Part shown: positions 1 to 8,647 of the stretch, piece after piece
Position numbering within the stretch: the first letter of the stretch is position 1
How the letters are laid out: every line of letters starts with the position of its first letter
NCBI RefSeq assembly: GCF_004011865.1
Contig: NZ_RKLP01000007.1
Coordinates: forward strand, 62,001-126,000
Length of the DNA: 64,000 nucleotides
Source: Prescottella agglutinans
GTDB lineage: Bacteria; Actinomycetota; Actinomycetes; Mycobacteriales; Mycobacteriaceae
Direction: 5' to 3'
Program-made: the position numbers and the translations under genes
The notes under the pieces: generated by a model
What the model was told of the DNA's origin: nothing
The model's database searches: none
Seen by the model: only the letters and a program-made list of their open reading frames with translations

Positions 1-437
1 AGCGCACCCTCCTCGCCGCCGGAGATGCCGGCGCCGACGAAGTGCAGGCCCCGCTCGCGCAGCGCCGCCTCGCGGCGGATCGTGTCCGTGTACAGCGCGT
101 TGCCGCCGTCGATGATGATGTCGCCGGGCTCCATCGCGCCGGCGAGTTCCTCGATGACCGCGTCGGTGGCGTCGCCGGCCTTGACCATGATCAGCACGCG
201 TCGCGGCTTCTGCAGCGCGCCGACGAACTCCTCGATGGTCTCGGTGCGGACGAAGTCGCCCTCGTCGCCGTGCGCGGCCAGGAGCGCATCCGTCTTCGCG
301 ATGCTGCGGTTGTGCAGGGCCACCGTGTGTCCGTGGCGGGCGAAGTTGCGGGCGATGTTGGAACCCATGACGGCGAGCCCGGTGACGCCGATCTGGGCGC
401 GGGCAGCCTCGGTGCTGGCAGAAGTCTCGGAGGTCAT
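1..437 (-). CDS. gnd: 6-phosphogluconate dehydrogenase, N-terminal part (runs off window)
   Basis: Only the first ~145 residues are in the window; the gene continues beyond base 1. It catalyses the NADP-dependent oxidative decarboxylation of 6-phosphogluconate to ribulose 5-phosphate in the cytoplasmic pentose phosphate pathway. After a short variable head, the reading begins QIGVTGLAVMGSNIARNFA, the Rossmann GxxxMGxN signature of the family. It continues with HGHTVALHNR, IDGGNALYTDTIRR and FVGAGISGGEEGA, the last being the substrate-binding GGxxGA segment. The ATG at 437 precedes the first conserved strand by about 15 residues. Its position beside the M56/BlaI pair and, further on, ndh matches the gnd1 neighbourhood of M. 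tuberculosis. Identity is firm from motifs alone. Confidence 0.95.
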   Translation of the reverse strand, partial: MTSETSASTEAARAQIGVTGLAVMGSNIARNFARHGHTVALHNRSIAKTDALLAAHGDEGDFVRTETIEEFVGALQKPRRVLIMVKAGDATDAVIEELAGAMEPGDIIIDGGNALYTDTIRREAALRERGLHFVGAGISGGEEGA

Positions 438-510
438 GAATACAGCTTCCCCCGAGACCCCACCGTGACGCGAACCGGCCCCGCTGTTCGGGATGTGACA
501 CCCGCAACGC

Positions 511-552
511 AGTCGGCCCCGGCCGCCCTGGAGGGGGCGGCCGGGGCCGACT
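511..552 (-). terminator. Strong hairpin terminator downstream of the DEAD-box helicase gene
   Basis: A perfect 17-bp inverted repeat (arms 511-527 and 536-552, 8-nt loop) lies just past the helicase stop codon and before the start of gnd. There is no T-tract, which is usual for actinobacterial terminators. It probably separates helicase transcription from gnd. Confidence 0.8.
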
Positions 553-576
553 GTCGGTCATGGACCGGGGTGTTCG

Positions 577-2880
577 CTACCGGTTGCGGTCCCGGCTCGG
601 ACCGGTGAAACCGTCGTAGCTGCGACGCTCGGTGCGGCTACGGAACCCGTTGGAGCGCTGCTCGGACGGGGCGCCCGTCTGGCGACGGTCCCCGAAGCCC
701 CGCTCACCGCGATCGTCGCGGCGGGGAGCACGGTTGTCGCGGTCACCGAAGTCGCGGCGCGGACGGTCGTCCCGGTTGTAGCCGCCACCGCGGTTGTCAC
801 CGTCGTGGCGGGGTCCCCGATTGTCGAAGTCGCGGCGCGGGCCACGGTTCTCGAAGTCCCGGCGCGGCGCGCGATTGTCCGAGCGATGGTCGTTGTCCCG
901 GCGCGGCCCGCGGTCCCGATCGCCGAAGCTGCGCTCGCCGCGGTTCTCGCGGAAGCCGCCACCGCGGTTGTCACGGTCGCCGTAGTCCCGGCGGGGACGG
1001 TCGTCGCGGTTGTAACCACCACTGCGGTTGTCACGGTCACCGAAGCTACGTTCGCCGCGGTTCTCGCGGAAGCCGCCACCGCGGTTGTCGCGATCGCCGA
1101 AGTCCCGGCGGGGGCGGTCGTCGCGGTTGAAGCCGCCACCACGGCTGTCACGGTCACCGAAGTCGCGGCGCGGACGGTCGTCGCGGTTGAAGCCCGCGCC
1201 ACGGTTGTCACGATCGCCGAAGTCCCGGCGCGGTGCGCGGTTCTCGAAGTCCTTGCGCGGCCCGCGATCCCGGTCGCCGAAGCTGCGCTCGCCGCGATTG
1301 TCGAAGTCCCGGCGGGGCGGACGGCTGTCGCCGTCGCGGCGGGGACCACGGTCGTCGCGGTCACCGAAGTCGCGGCGCGGACGGTCGTCCCGGTTGCCCC
1401 GGAATCCCCGGTTGTCGCCGTCGCGGCGGGGGCCCCGGTTGTCGCGATCGCCGAAGTCCCGGCGCGGTCCACGATCGCCGAACTCCCGGCGGGGGCCACG
1501 GTTGTCGCGGTCACCGAACGAGCGCTCGCGGCGCTCCGGACGGAAGTGGCTCTCACGCACCGGTTCTCCACTCGGCGCCTGCGCGCCGGTGATCGCGGCC
1601 AGTTCCTCGGAGCCGGGGAAGACCGGGACCGCGGTGGCGTCGACGCCGGCCATGCCGGTGAGTCGACGGAACTGACGACGCTGGTTGGGCAGCACGATCG
1701 CGGCGACCACGCCGGCCTCGCCGGCGCGGGCGGTGCGGCCGGCGCGGTGCAGGTAGTCCTTGTGGTCCTGCGGCGGATCGACGTGGACGACCAGGTCGAT
1801 GCCGTCGACGTGGATGCCACGTGCCGCGACATCCGTCGCGACCAGGACCGGGGTGCGGCCGTTCTTGAAGCGCTCGAGCACACGGGTGCGCTGGTTCTGC
1901 GCCTTACCGCCGTGCAGCGCTTCCGCCGCGACACCCTTCTCCCGCAGTCGTTCGACCACGCCCTCCGTGCCCAGCTTGGTGCGCGCGAACATGATCGTGC
2001 GTCCGCCCTTGCGGGAGGCGATCTCGGCGAGCACGGCATCCTTCTGCCCGCGCTCGACGAGCAGCACGTAGTGGTCCATGGTCGTGACCGACGCGCGTCC
2101 GTCCTGCGTGGAGTGCAGCTCGTGCTGGGGCAGGAACTCGCGGACCAGGGCCTGGACGTCGTTGTCGAGCGTCGCCGAGAACAGCAGCCGCTGGCTGTCG
2201 TCCGGGGTGTCGCCGAGCAGCGAGCGGACCTCGGGCAGGAAGCCCATGTCGGCCATCTGATCGGCCTCGTCGAGCGCGGTCATCTCGATCTCGTCGAGCA
2301 CACACGTGTTCTGCCGCAGGTGGTCGCCGAGACGACCGGGGGTGGCGACGAGGATGTCGACGCCGCGGCGCAGCTGGTCGACCTGCTTGGTGAACGGGGT
2401 GCCGCCGACGGCGGCGCGCACGTTGAGCCCGAGGGAACCCGCGTACGGGGTCAGCGAGTCGACCACCTGGAACGCGAGTTCGCGGGTGGGGACGAGGACC
2501 AGCGCGCGCGGGCGCTTGGGGGCCGGACGGTCGTCGTGGCGGGCCAGGCGCGCGAGCATCGGCAGGCCGAACGCGAGCGTCTTGCCGGACCCGGTCTGGG
2601 CGCGGCCGAGGATGTTCTTGCCGGCGATCGCATCCGGGATGGCCATCGCCTGGATCGGGGACGGCACCGTGATCGAGTTGCGGGCCAGCGCGGCCACGAC
2701 GGGATCGGGCAGGCCGATCTCCGCGAACGTCATCTCGGGCTCAGCGGCCTCGGGTTCGGCGGTTTCGGGTTCGGTCGTGGTCTCGGGGGCCTCAGTGGTC
2801 TCGGTGGTCTCGAGGGTGGTCGGGACGACGATGTCGTCCTGGCCGTCCTGCACTGAAGGATCTTGGGCAGCAGAAGTCAC
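577..2880 (-). CDS. DEAD-box ATP-dependent RNA helicase with long Arg/Asp/Gly-rich repeat tail (RhlE-like)
   Basis: 767 residues. The core (about residues 45-430) carries every family motif in order: a Q-motif region, AQTGSGKT (Walker A), PTRELA, DEAD in ALDEADQMADMGF, SAT, and HRAGRTARAG (motif VI). The protein unwinds short RNA duplexes and remodels ribonucleoprotein, with roles in ribosome assembly or mRNA decay and often cold stress. The head (1-45) is rich in Glu, Thr and Pro. Residues ~440-767 are a disordered tail of repeats such as DRPRRDFGDRDNRG and RENRGERSFGDRD, an RGG-like RNA-binding and condensate-prone segment much longer than in most relatives. The start is GTG 2880, preceded by a GGAGAGG ribosome site. 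A TACACT hexamer at 3051-3056 (minus strand) may be the -10 of a promoter with a ~165-nt leader. RhlE/Rv3211 is the nearest family member I can name. Confidence 0.92.
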   Translation of the reverse strand: MTSAAQDPSVQDGQDDIVVPTTLETTETTEAPETTTEPETAEPEAAEPEMTFAEIGLPDPVVAALARNSITVPSPIQAMAIPDAIAGKNILGRAQTGSGKTLAFGLPMLARLARHDDRPAPKRPRALVLVPTRELAFQVVDSLTPYAGSLGLNVRAAVGGTPFTKQVDQLRRGVDILVATPGRLGDHLRQNTCVLDEIEMTALDEADQMADMGFLPEVRSLLGDTPDDSQRLLFSATLDNDVQALVREFLPQHELHSTQDGRASVTTMDHYVLLVERGQKDAVLAEIASRKGGRTIMFARTKLGTEGVVERLREKGVAAEALHGGKAQNQRTRVLERFKNGRTPVLVATDVAARGIHVDGIDLVVHVDPPQDHKDYLHRAGRTARAGEAGVVAAIVLPNQRRQFRRLTGMAGVDATAVPVFPGSEELAAITGAQAPSGEPVRESHFRPERRERSFGDRDNRGPRREFGDRGPRRDFGDRDNRGPRRDGDNRGFRGNRDDRPRRDFGDRDDRGPRRDGDSRPPRRDFDNRGERSFGDRDRGPRKDFENRAPRRDFGDRDNRGAGFNRDDRPRRDFGDRDSRGGGFNRDDRPRRDFGDRDNRGGGFRENRGERSFGDRDNRSGGYNRDDRPRRDYGDRDNRGGGFRENRGERSFGDRDRGPRRDNDHRSDNRAPRRDFENRGPRRDFDNRGPRHDGDNRGGGYNRDDRPRRDFGDRDNRAPRRDDRGERGFGDRRQTGAPSEQRSNGFRSRTERRSYDGFTGPSRDRNR
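620..1520 (-). repeat. In-gene repeats encoding the helicase Arg-rich tail
   Basis: About 0.9 kb of imperfect tandem repeats with units of roughly 30-75 bp. Each encodes variants of RDDRPRRDFGDRDNRG, GGGFRENRGERSFGDRD and GPRRDGDNRG. The DNA is strongly skewed and open in several frames on both strands, so the opposite-strand frames here are by-products. Slippage would be expected to vary the tail length between strains. Confidence 0.85.
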
Positions 2881-3118
2881 GCGGATATACCTCTCCGGAC
2901 GTCGGGCGCGTCGCGGAGCGGGCTGTCACGCAGCCGCACGAAGAGACGAGCCAGGGCACAATTCACCTGGCCATCCGTGCGCTCTGGGCGGGGGAGATGG
3001 GGCTGTGTGCCTCACATGAATGATCGGGCCCTGTCAGCGGGCCGTCGTCGAGTGTACGCGATCGCGCCCGCTGTCGGCGGCCCGCCGCAGCAGTTGTGAC
3101 CCGCGCAACTCGCGGCGA

Positions 3119-4084
3119 TCAGGGCTGCGACGGCGAGAACAGGCGGCTCAGCTCGACCAACCAGGGCACCGCGACGGCGATCGTGGGCACCACCAGGATC
3201 GCGGCCGCGGCGAGGTAGGCGGCGGCCGCGACCCGCATGTCCGCGCCGGCGCCGCTGAGGCGCTGGACCCGGACCAGGGTGCTGGGCCCGCCGACGGCCA
3301 TCGCGCCGCGCGGGGCGGTGGATCCGGCGCACGTGACCAGCGCGCGGGCGAGCGGACCCGGGCCGGTGACCTTCACGGCGGAGTCGTCGGCCAGCAACTC
3401 GACGAGCAACTGCACCGAACCGAGCGCCGACTTGGACCGGACCACCCGCGGGAACGCCTGATGGACGGCGGTGAACGCCTCGAGCACCAGGTCGTGGCGG
3501 GCCCGCAGATGCGAGCGTTCGTGGGTGAGGATCGCGGTGACCTCGGCGTCGTTGAGGGAGTTCAGGGTCCCCTCGCTCAGCACGACCCGCTGCCGCAGAC
3601 CCGGCAGGCAGTACGCGATCGGCTCGGCGGCGTCGAGGACGCGGACGTCGGGGAGCCGCTTGAGCGTGGCGGACAGGTCGACGTCACCGCGGTCGAGCAG
3701 GTCGACGAGCATGCGGTGCCGCGCGCGCCGGCGGCGGGTGTGCACCGCCACACGCACGATCGAGAAGATCAGCTTGGCGCCGATCAGCACCGTGAAGACG
3801 AAGACGACGACGTACAGGATCCACAGCGGCAGCCCGAGCGCGTCGATCTCCGCCATCGGCTCCGTCGTGGGACGGCCGTCCGGACCGGGAACCAGGAGTC
3901 GGCTGGCGATCGCGAGTCCCGAGCTGAACGCGGACAGCACCGCGGCCAACGCGATCGCCTGCCACAGCACCAGCGCGGCACGGGGCGAACGGAACGGCCA
4001 CTGCGCGCGGCTCAGCAGCGCCGGCACGGGACCCGTCAGGGCGAGCGCGAGCACACCGAATGCAAGCGCCGTGGGGGCGTTCAT
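3119..4084 (-). CDS. M56-family (BlaR1-like) membrane metallopeptidase
   Basis: 321 residues with several hydrophobic segments (about residues 1-20, 40-60, 85-110 and 280-315). A cytoplasmic zinc-peptidase signature, HERSHLRARHD, gives HExxH. BlaR1/MecR1 relatives cleave the BlaI/MecI repressor when a signal, classically a beta-lactam, is sensed outside the cell. This short actinobacterial form lacks the extracellular penicillin-binding sensor domain, so the stimulus is not obvious. It follows the blaI-like gene with 28 bp between them, the usual repressor-protease pair, and corresponds to Rv1845c in M. tuberculosis. No strong ribosome site precedes ATG 4084, so translation may depend on the upstream gene. 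Confidence 0.85.
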   Translation of the reverse strand: MNAPTALAFGVLALALTGPVPALLSRAQWPFRSPRAALVLWQAIALAAVLSAFSSGLAIASRLLVPGPDGRPTTEPMAEIDALGLPLWILYVVVFVFTVLIGAKLIFSIVRVAVHTRRRRARHRMLVDLLDRGDVDLSATLKRLPDVRVLDAAEPIAYCLPGLRQRVVLSEGTLNSLNDAEVTAILTHERSHLRARHDLVLEAFTAVHQAFPRVVRSKSALGSVQLLVELLADDSAVKVTGPGPLARALVTCAGSTAPRGAMAVGGPSTLVRVQRLSGAGADMRVAAAAYLAAAAILVVPTIAVAVPWLVELSRLFSPSQP

Positions 4085-4112
4085 CGGTTACATGTCATGG
4101 CGTCGACGGGCC

Positions 4113-4571
4113 TCAGCTCGCCCGGCCGGTACCCGGGTGCAGTCCGGCGGTGCCCGGCGGGCGCATCGGGGTGGGCTCGGTCGCGTTCTTCGCCTTCTCC
4201 GCCTCGGACTCCTCGAGCGCGGCCAGTGCCTCGCGCAGCGCGGCGGCCTCGTCGGCGCCGACCTGTCCGACGAAGTGGACGAGTGCGGCGGCGCGCTCAC
4301 CGGACGCGTCGGCCTGCTGCAGCGCGTCGACCATGAGGCTCGCGACGAGTTCGTCGCGCCCGTGCACTGGGACGTAGCGGTGTGCGCGGTCGTCGCGCTG
4401 CTGGATGACGAGATGCTTCTTCGCCAGCCGCTGCAGGACGGTCATCACCGTGGTGTACGCGAGTTCCCGCCGGGCGGCGAGGGCCTCGTGCACCTGCCGC
4501 ACCGTCTGAGGTTCCGACATGGACCACAGGTGGTCCATCACTGCACGTTCGAGCTCGCCGAGTCCAGCCAT
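4113..4571 (-). CDS. blaI: BlaI/MecI-family winged-helix repressor
   Basis: 152 residues. The N-terminal winged helix reads GELERAVMDHLW, TVRQVHEAL and LAYTTVMTVLQRLAKKHLV, the hallmark of BlaI/MecI DNA-binding domains. The C-terminal half is the dimerisation and cleavage segment, ending in a charged, Pro-rich tail slightly longer than usual. It should bind as a dimer to a TACTAC/GTAGTA dyad and be inactivated by the M56 peptidase encoded just downstream. An excellent dyad (4604-4624) lies 33 bp upstream of its own start, implying autoregulation. The Rv1846c orthologue is known to repress several operons, including blaC. Confidence 0.9.
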   Translation of the reverse strand: MAGLGELERAVMDHLWSMSEPQTVRQVHEALAARRELAYTTVMTVLQRLAKKHLVIQQRDDRAHRYVPVHGRDELVASLMVDALQQADASGERAAALVHFVGQVGADEAAALREALAALEESEAEKAKNATEPTPMRPPGTAGLHPGTGRAS

Positions 4572-4603
4572 GCTGCGATTCTACGGACCGCATGCCCCGA
4601 ATG

Positions 4604-4624
4604 CTTACTACTGGTGGTAGTAAG
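4604..4624. promoter_or_regulatory. BlaI-type operator dyad
   Basis: Perfect 8-bp arms CTTACTAC and GTAGTAAG separated by TGGTG. It lies between the divergent blaI-like gene (start 4571) and the esterase gene (start 4706). The location fits autoregulation and could also place the esterase/aminoacyl-PG synthase operon under BlaI. Confidence 0.75.
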
Positions 4625-4705
4625 TTTCGGCGCGTCGTGTGGTATTGGCCGCACCGCGGATCAGACCGGTATACCGGTGGGGAAACCCGTCACGCTGGAG
4701 GTTCG

Positions 4706-6013
4706 GTGTCGCAGTGGCTCGATCGTCTCTCTTTGGTCTCCGGGCCCCTGCCTGTCCTGATCGCGGTCTGCGGCATCGTCGGCGCGGGATGGCTCCTGGC
4801 GGGACCGCGCCGATGGTTTCTGCGGTGGGCGCTGCCCACGACGCTGATCGCGGCGGCCGCGATCACGGCGGTCCTGTACCTCGTCGTCGAGCGCGTGTGG
4901 CGGCCGTTCCCGGACCCGATCGAGAAGCCGGTGTACCTGTGGATCGGCATCGGGGTGTGGGCGGTGCTGCTGCTGATTCCCCGGTCGCTCGCCGGACGCC
5001 GGTGGACTATTCCGGTGTCCGTCGTCGCGACCGGGGCGGTCGTGCTCGCCGTCGCCCTGCAGATCAACCAGATCTTCTACGCCTACCCGACGGTCGGGAC
5101 GGCGCTGGGGCTCCCGGACCCCGACCGGGTCGACTTCGCGCAGGTGCCGCCCCCCACGGGCCCGGTGGTCACCGGACACCCCCTCGAGGAGGCGTGGGCA
5201 CCGCAGGCGCCGAGCGACATGCCCGCCAGCGGGAAGTATGCGACGGCGCCGATCCCGGGCGAGAAGTCCGGCTACGCCGCGCGTGACGCGGTCGTCTACC
5301 TCCCGCCCGCCTACTTCACGTCGCCGCGGCCGCTGTTGCCGGTGCTGGTGCTGCTCGCCGGGCAGCCGGGCTCGCCCGAGGACTGGCTGAACGGCGGCAA
5401 GCTCACCGCGACGATGGACGAGTTCGCGCGCGCACACCACGGGCTCACGCCGGTGGTCGTCGTCGCCGACGGCACCGGATCGCAGCTCGCCAACCCGCTG
5501 TGCCTGGACTCGAAACTCGGGAACGTCGCCACGTATCTCGCGGTGGACGTGCCGGCCTGGACGAAGGCGCATCTGCAGGTGGACCCGGATCCGCGGGCGT
5601 GGGCGGTCGGCGGCCTGTCGTACGGCGGGACGTGTGCGCTGCAGTTGGCGACGAACTACCCGCAGGTGTATCCGACGTTCCTCGACCTGTCGGGGCAGGA
5701 GGAGCCGACGCTCGGCGACCGCAAACGCACCGTCGACGAGGCGTTCGGCGGTGACGAGGCGGCGTTCGTCGCCGTGAATCCGATGGATCTGATGAAGACG
5801 CGACGCTATCCGGACACGGCGGGGATCATCGTCGTGGGCACCCGCGACGACGCCTACCGGGGCGGCGCGCAGAAGGTGTTCGAGGCCGCGAAGGACGCAG
5901 GCATGGACGTGCAGTACGTGGAGGTGCCGGGGGCGCACAGCTTCTCGGTGTGGTCCGCCGGGCTGCGCGAGGAACTCGACTGGCTGGCCAAGCGGCTGGG
6001 GCTGATCGCGTGA
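4706..6013 (+). CDS. Membrane-anchored alpha/beta-hydrolase esterase (FrmB/mycolyltransferase-like fold)
   Basis: About 435 residues from GTG 4706, chosen because GGAGG lies just upstream and the protein there opens with its first hydrophobic segment. The first ~130 residues hold about four membrane helices, followed by a Pro-rich linker and an extracytoplasmic esterase domain. The nucleophile elbow reads GGLSYGGTCALQLA, and a late PGAHSFSVW supplies the probable catalytic His. The fold resembles the D-esterase/antigen-85 family. Its stop overlaps the next gene by 4 bp (GTGA), so it is coupled to an aminoacyl-phosphatidylglycerol synthase. Esterases paired this way elsewhere (such as PA0919 in Pseudomonas) hydrolyse the aminoacylated lipid; I infer a similar lipid-editing role. 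Confidence 0.75.
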   Translation: MSQWLDRLSLVSGPLPVLIAVCGIVGAGWLLAGPRRWFLRWALPTTLIAAAAITAVLYLVVERVWRPFPDPIEKPVYLWIGIGVWAVLLLIPRSLAGRRWTIPVSVVATGAVVLAVALQINQIFYAYPTVGTALGLPDPDRVDFAQVPPPTGPVVTGHPLEEAWAPQAPSDMPASGKYATAPIPGEKSGYAARDAVVYLPPAYFTSPRPLLPVLVLLAGQPGSPEDWLNGGKLTATMDEFARAHHGLTPVVVVADGTGSQLANPLCLDSKLGNVATYLAVDVPAWTKAHLQVDPDPRAWAVGGLSYGGTCALQLATNYPQVYPTFLDLSGQEEPTLGDRKRTVDEAFGGDEAAFVAVNPMDLMKTRRYPDTAGIIVVGTRDDAYRGGAQKVFEAAKDAGMDVQYVEVPGAHSFSVWSAGLREELDWLAKRLGLIA

Positions 6014-8562
6014 CCGCGCTGCGGCGCTACGTCCGCCGGGTCGTCGAGCTGCTCCGGTACGGGGCGGCTGGGGCGCCGGTCAGCATCACCGTCCTGGCGT
6101 TGGTCTGGGTGCTCGGGTTCGCGACCGACTCGGTCGCCCACGGCCCCGGACAGTTCGTCGACCGCCACCTGGCGGTCGGGATCGGCCCGGTGGAGCACTG
6201 GCGGCTGTGGACGCCGCTCACCGCGGGGCTGTGGGCGTCCGGGCTCGCGGGATACCTCGGGGCGACGGTGCTGGCGTTCCTGGTGGCGGCGCCGCTCGAA
6301 CGCCGCATGGGATCGGGCCGATTCGCCGTCTCGGCGCTCGTGACGCAGGTCGCGGGGACGGTGCTGGGGTTGGCCGTGGCCGCGCTCGTCAAGCTGCTCG
6401 ACGCCGACTGGGGTTTCCGGCTGCACATCGGGACGGCGGTGGGCCCGACGGCGTGGATCGCCGGTGTCGCGATGGTGGCCAGCGCATCGATGGACACGCT
6501 GTGGCGCCGGCGGATCCGCGTGGGCCTGCTCGCGCTGACGATCACGCTGGTGCTGTTCGCCGGTCAGCTGCAGGACGTGATCCGCCTCGGCGCCGTCGTG
6601 GTGGGGCTGTGCCTGGGCCCGTGGATCGTGGGCCGCTCGGCCCGCGGGTCGCGGATCACCGGCACCCGCCGCGAGGGCCGGGTGCTGGTCGCGATCGTGG
6701 TGGCGGCCACCTCGATCGGCACGATGCTCGCGGCGCTCTCGCCGCACGCGGTCGGGCCGCTCGCCGTGCTGCGCGACCTGTTCCGCGGGGTGCCGTGGAC
6801 GGCCGCCGAGGTCCGCGAGATCTGCGAGGAGGCGCCGTCCGGCCCGGACTGCCGGCGCGGCGAACTCGACCTGCGCCTGTCCGGCCTCGGCCCGACGCTG
6901 CTGAGCCTCATGCCGTCGGTGTTCCTGCTGGTGCTGTGCGACGGGCTGCGCCGCGGGCGGCGGTTCGCGTGGATCGCCTCCACCGTCGCGCAGGTGGTGC
7001 TGTTGGCGCTGTCGCTGCTGAACTTCGCGGTCCGGTACATCGACGTGGTGGACGGGGAGACGCTGTTCTACGGGCTCGAGTCGCCCAACGTGTACCGAAC
7101 CCTCGCGCCGTTCCTGACCCCGCTGGCGCTGCTGATCCTGCTGCTCGCGACCCGCAGACTGTTCGACGTGTCGGCGCCCCCGAAGACGTATCGACGCCTG
7201 TTCGGCAAGCTCGCGGCGCTGGTCGTCGGGCTCGGTGTCCTCTACGTCCTCGGCGGGCTGTGGGCGCGGAACGGCTTCGACCGGCGGCCCACCGTGGCCA
7301 CCCTGATCGCGGACTTCCCGGAGCGGCTGGTGCCCCCGGTGTACCTGCAGCTGATCGATCCGCGGCTGCTGCCCGTGGACTGGGCGTCGACGCTGCTCTA
7401 CGAGTGGACCGGAGTGGTGTTCTGGGTGACCGCGTGTGTGCTGGTGGCGGCGACGTTCCTGCGCCCGGCGTACGGCGCCGACAGCGGTGCCGTCGAGCGT
7501 GCGCGGGAGATCCTCACGTCGGGGTCGGGCAGCGCGCTGTCGTGGATGACGACCTGGCGCGGCAACTCGTACTGGTTCGGTCCGGGCGGCGACAGCTACG
7601 TCGCCTACCGCGTCATCGGCGGGGTCGCGCTCACCACCGGCGGGCCGGTGGGGCGGCCGGACCGGGTCCGCGACGACGTCGCGGGCTTCGCCGAGTTCGC
7701 GGCCGCCAACGGGTGGGTTCCGTGCTTCTACTCGGTGACCGCCGACGTCCGCGACGCCGCCGACGCGCTCGGCTGGGTGACGGTGCAGGTGGCGGAGGAG
7801 ACGGTGCTCGACCTGGGCTCGATCGCGTTCACCGGCAAGAAGTTCCAGGACGTGCGCACCGCGCTGAACAAGGCCGCGAAGTCGGGGATCACCGCGGAGT
7901 GGATCGACTTCCACACCGCGCCGCTGGCGATCACCGACCAGATCACCGCGATCTCCGAGGAGTGGGTCGCCGACAAGGGGATGCCCGAGATGGGCTTCAC
8001 CCTCGGCGGGCTGCAGGAGATGGACGACCCGCAGGTGCGGTGCCTGGTCGCCGTCGACGAGCAGCGGACGGTGCACGGGGTGACGTCGTGGCTGCCGGTG
8101 TACCGGGACGGCCGGGTGGTCGGCTGGACGCTGGACTTCATGCGCCGCCGCGCCGACGGCCTCCAGCAGGGCTTCCGGCCCGCGATGGAGTTCCTCATCG
8201 CCTCGGCGGCACTGCTGCTCGAGCAGGAGGGTGCCGAGTTCGTCAGCCTGTCCGGCGCGCCGCTCGCGACCGTGCGGCAGGACGGGGACGCACCCGACGT
8301 GCCGGCCGATGTGCGCCCGGGGATGGCGGACGCGATGGATTCGGTGCTCGAGGTGCTCGGGCAGACTCTCGAGCCGGTGTACGGGTTCCGGTCGTTGCTC
8401 GCGTTCAAGTCGAAGTTCCAGCCGCGCTACGAGCCGATGTACATGTGCTTCGCGGACCCGGTGGCCCTGCCGAGTATCGGGAACGCGATCGGCCGCGCCT
8501 ATCTGCCGGACGTCTCCTTCGGGCAGGGTGTGCGGCTGGTGCGGACGCTGATCAGGCGGTGA
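6010..8562 (+). CDS. Rhomboid-like membrane protein fused to a DUF2156 aminoacyl-phosphatidylglycerol synthase domain
   Basis: 850 residues starting at GTG 6010 (4-bp overlap with the esterase). The first ~200 residues look like a rhomboid fold (EHWRLWTPLTAGLW, LERRMGSGRFAVSALVTQ). The expected GxSG serine segment reads GPTAWIAG, so it should be proteolytically dead. More helices follow to ~residue 500. The C-terminal ~330 residues match the DUF2156/MprF catalytic domain (GNSYWFGPGGDSYVAYRV, TDQITAISEEWV, MEFLIASAALLLEQEGAEFVSLSGAPLA; read here as separate short pieces). That domain transfers an amino acid from aminoacyl-tRNA to phosphatidylglycerol, changing envelope charge. The amino acid (Ala, Lys or other) cannot be told from sequence. 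Confidence 0.75.
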   Translation: MTALRRYVRRVVELLRYGAAGAPVSITVLALVWVLGFATDSVAHGPGQFVDRHLAVGIGPVEHWRLWTPLTAGLWASGLAGYLGATVLAFLVAAPLERRMGSGRFAVSALVTQVAGTVLGLAVAALVKLLDADWGFRLHIGTAVGPTAWIAGVAMVASASMDTLWRRRIRVGLLALTITLVLFAGQLQDVIRLGAVVVGLCLGPWIVGRSARGSRITGTRREGRVLVAIVVAATSIGTMLAALSPHAVGPLAVLRDLFRGVPWTAAEVREICEEAPSGPDCRRGELDLRLSGLGPTLLSLMPSVFLLVLCDGLRRGRRFAWIASTVAQVVLLALSLLNFAVRYIDVVDGETLFYGLESPNVYRTLAPFLTPLALLILLLATRRLFDVSAPPKTYRRLFGKLAALVVGLGVLYVLGGLWARNGFDRRPTVATLIADFPERLVPPVYLQLIDPRLLPVDWASTLLYEWTGVVFWVTACVLVAATFLRPAYGADSGAVERAREILTSGSGSALSWMTTWRGNSYWFGPGGDSYVAYRVIGGVALTTGGPVGRPDRVRDDVAGFAEFAAANGWVPCFYSVTADVRDAADALGWVTVQVAEETVLDLGSIAFTGKKFQDVRTALNKAAKSGITAEWIDFHTAPLAITDQITAISEEWVADKGMPEMGFTLGGLQEMDDPQVRCLVAVDEQRTVHGVTSWLPVYRDGRVVGWTLDFMRRRADGLQQGFRPAMEFLIASAALLLEQEGAEFVSLSGAPLATVRQDGDAPDVPADVRPGMADAMDSVLEVLGQTLEPVYGFRSLLAFKSKFQPRYEPMYMCFADPVALPSIGNAIGRAYLPDVSFGQGVRLVRTLIRR

Positions 8563-8581
8563 CGCACACCCCGGACCGATG

Positions 8582-8629
8582 GTTGACGTGGTTGACGGGC
8601 TGGTGGCACAGTTGGTTGACACGGTTGAC
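8582..8629. promoter_or_regulatory. Four GTTGAC repeats ahead of the RES/Xre operon (likely operator)
   Basis: GTTGAC occurs at 8582-8587, 8591-8596, 8615-8620 and 8624-8629. These form two pairs, each with a 9-bp period, the pairs set 33 bp (about three helical turns) apart. Antitoxins of this class usually repress their own operon, so these are candidate antitoxin boxes; TTGAC could also serve as a -35 element. Their position supports the antitoxin start at 8648 rather than an upstream ATG at 8579. Confidence 0.55.
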
Positions 8630-8647
8630 GCGCGAGAGGACTGGGCC

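Noticed and set aside
620-1520. Repeat cluster considered as a CRISPR array
   Set aside because: Units are imperfect, contiguous, codon-phased and encode the helicase tail; no spacers and no cas genes.
805-2856. 683-codon open frame on the plus strand opposite the helicase
   Set aside because: Created by the high-GC helicase gene and its repeats. Translation is low-complexity Val/Ala/Arg with no motifs, while the minus strand has every DEAD-box motif.
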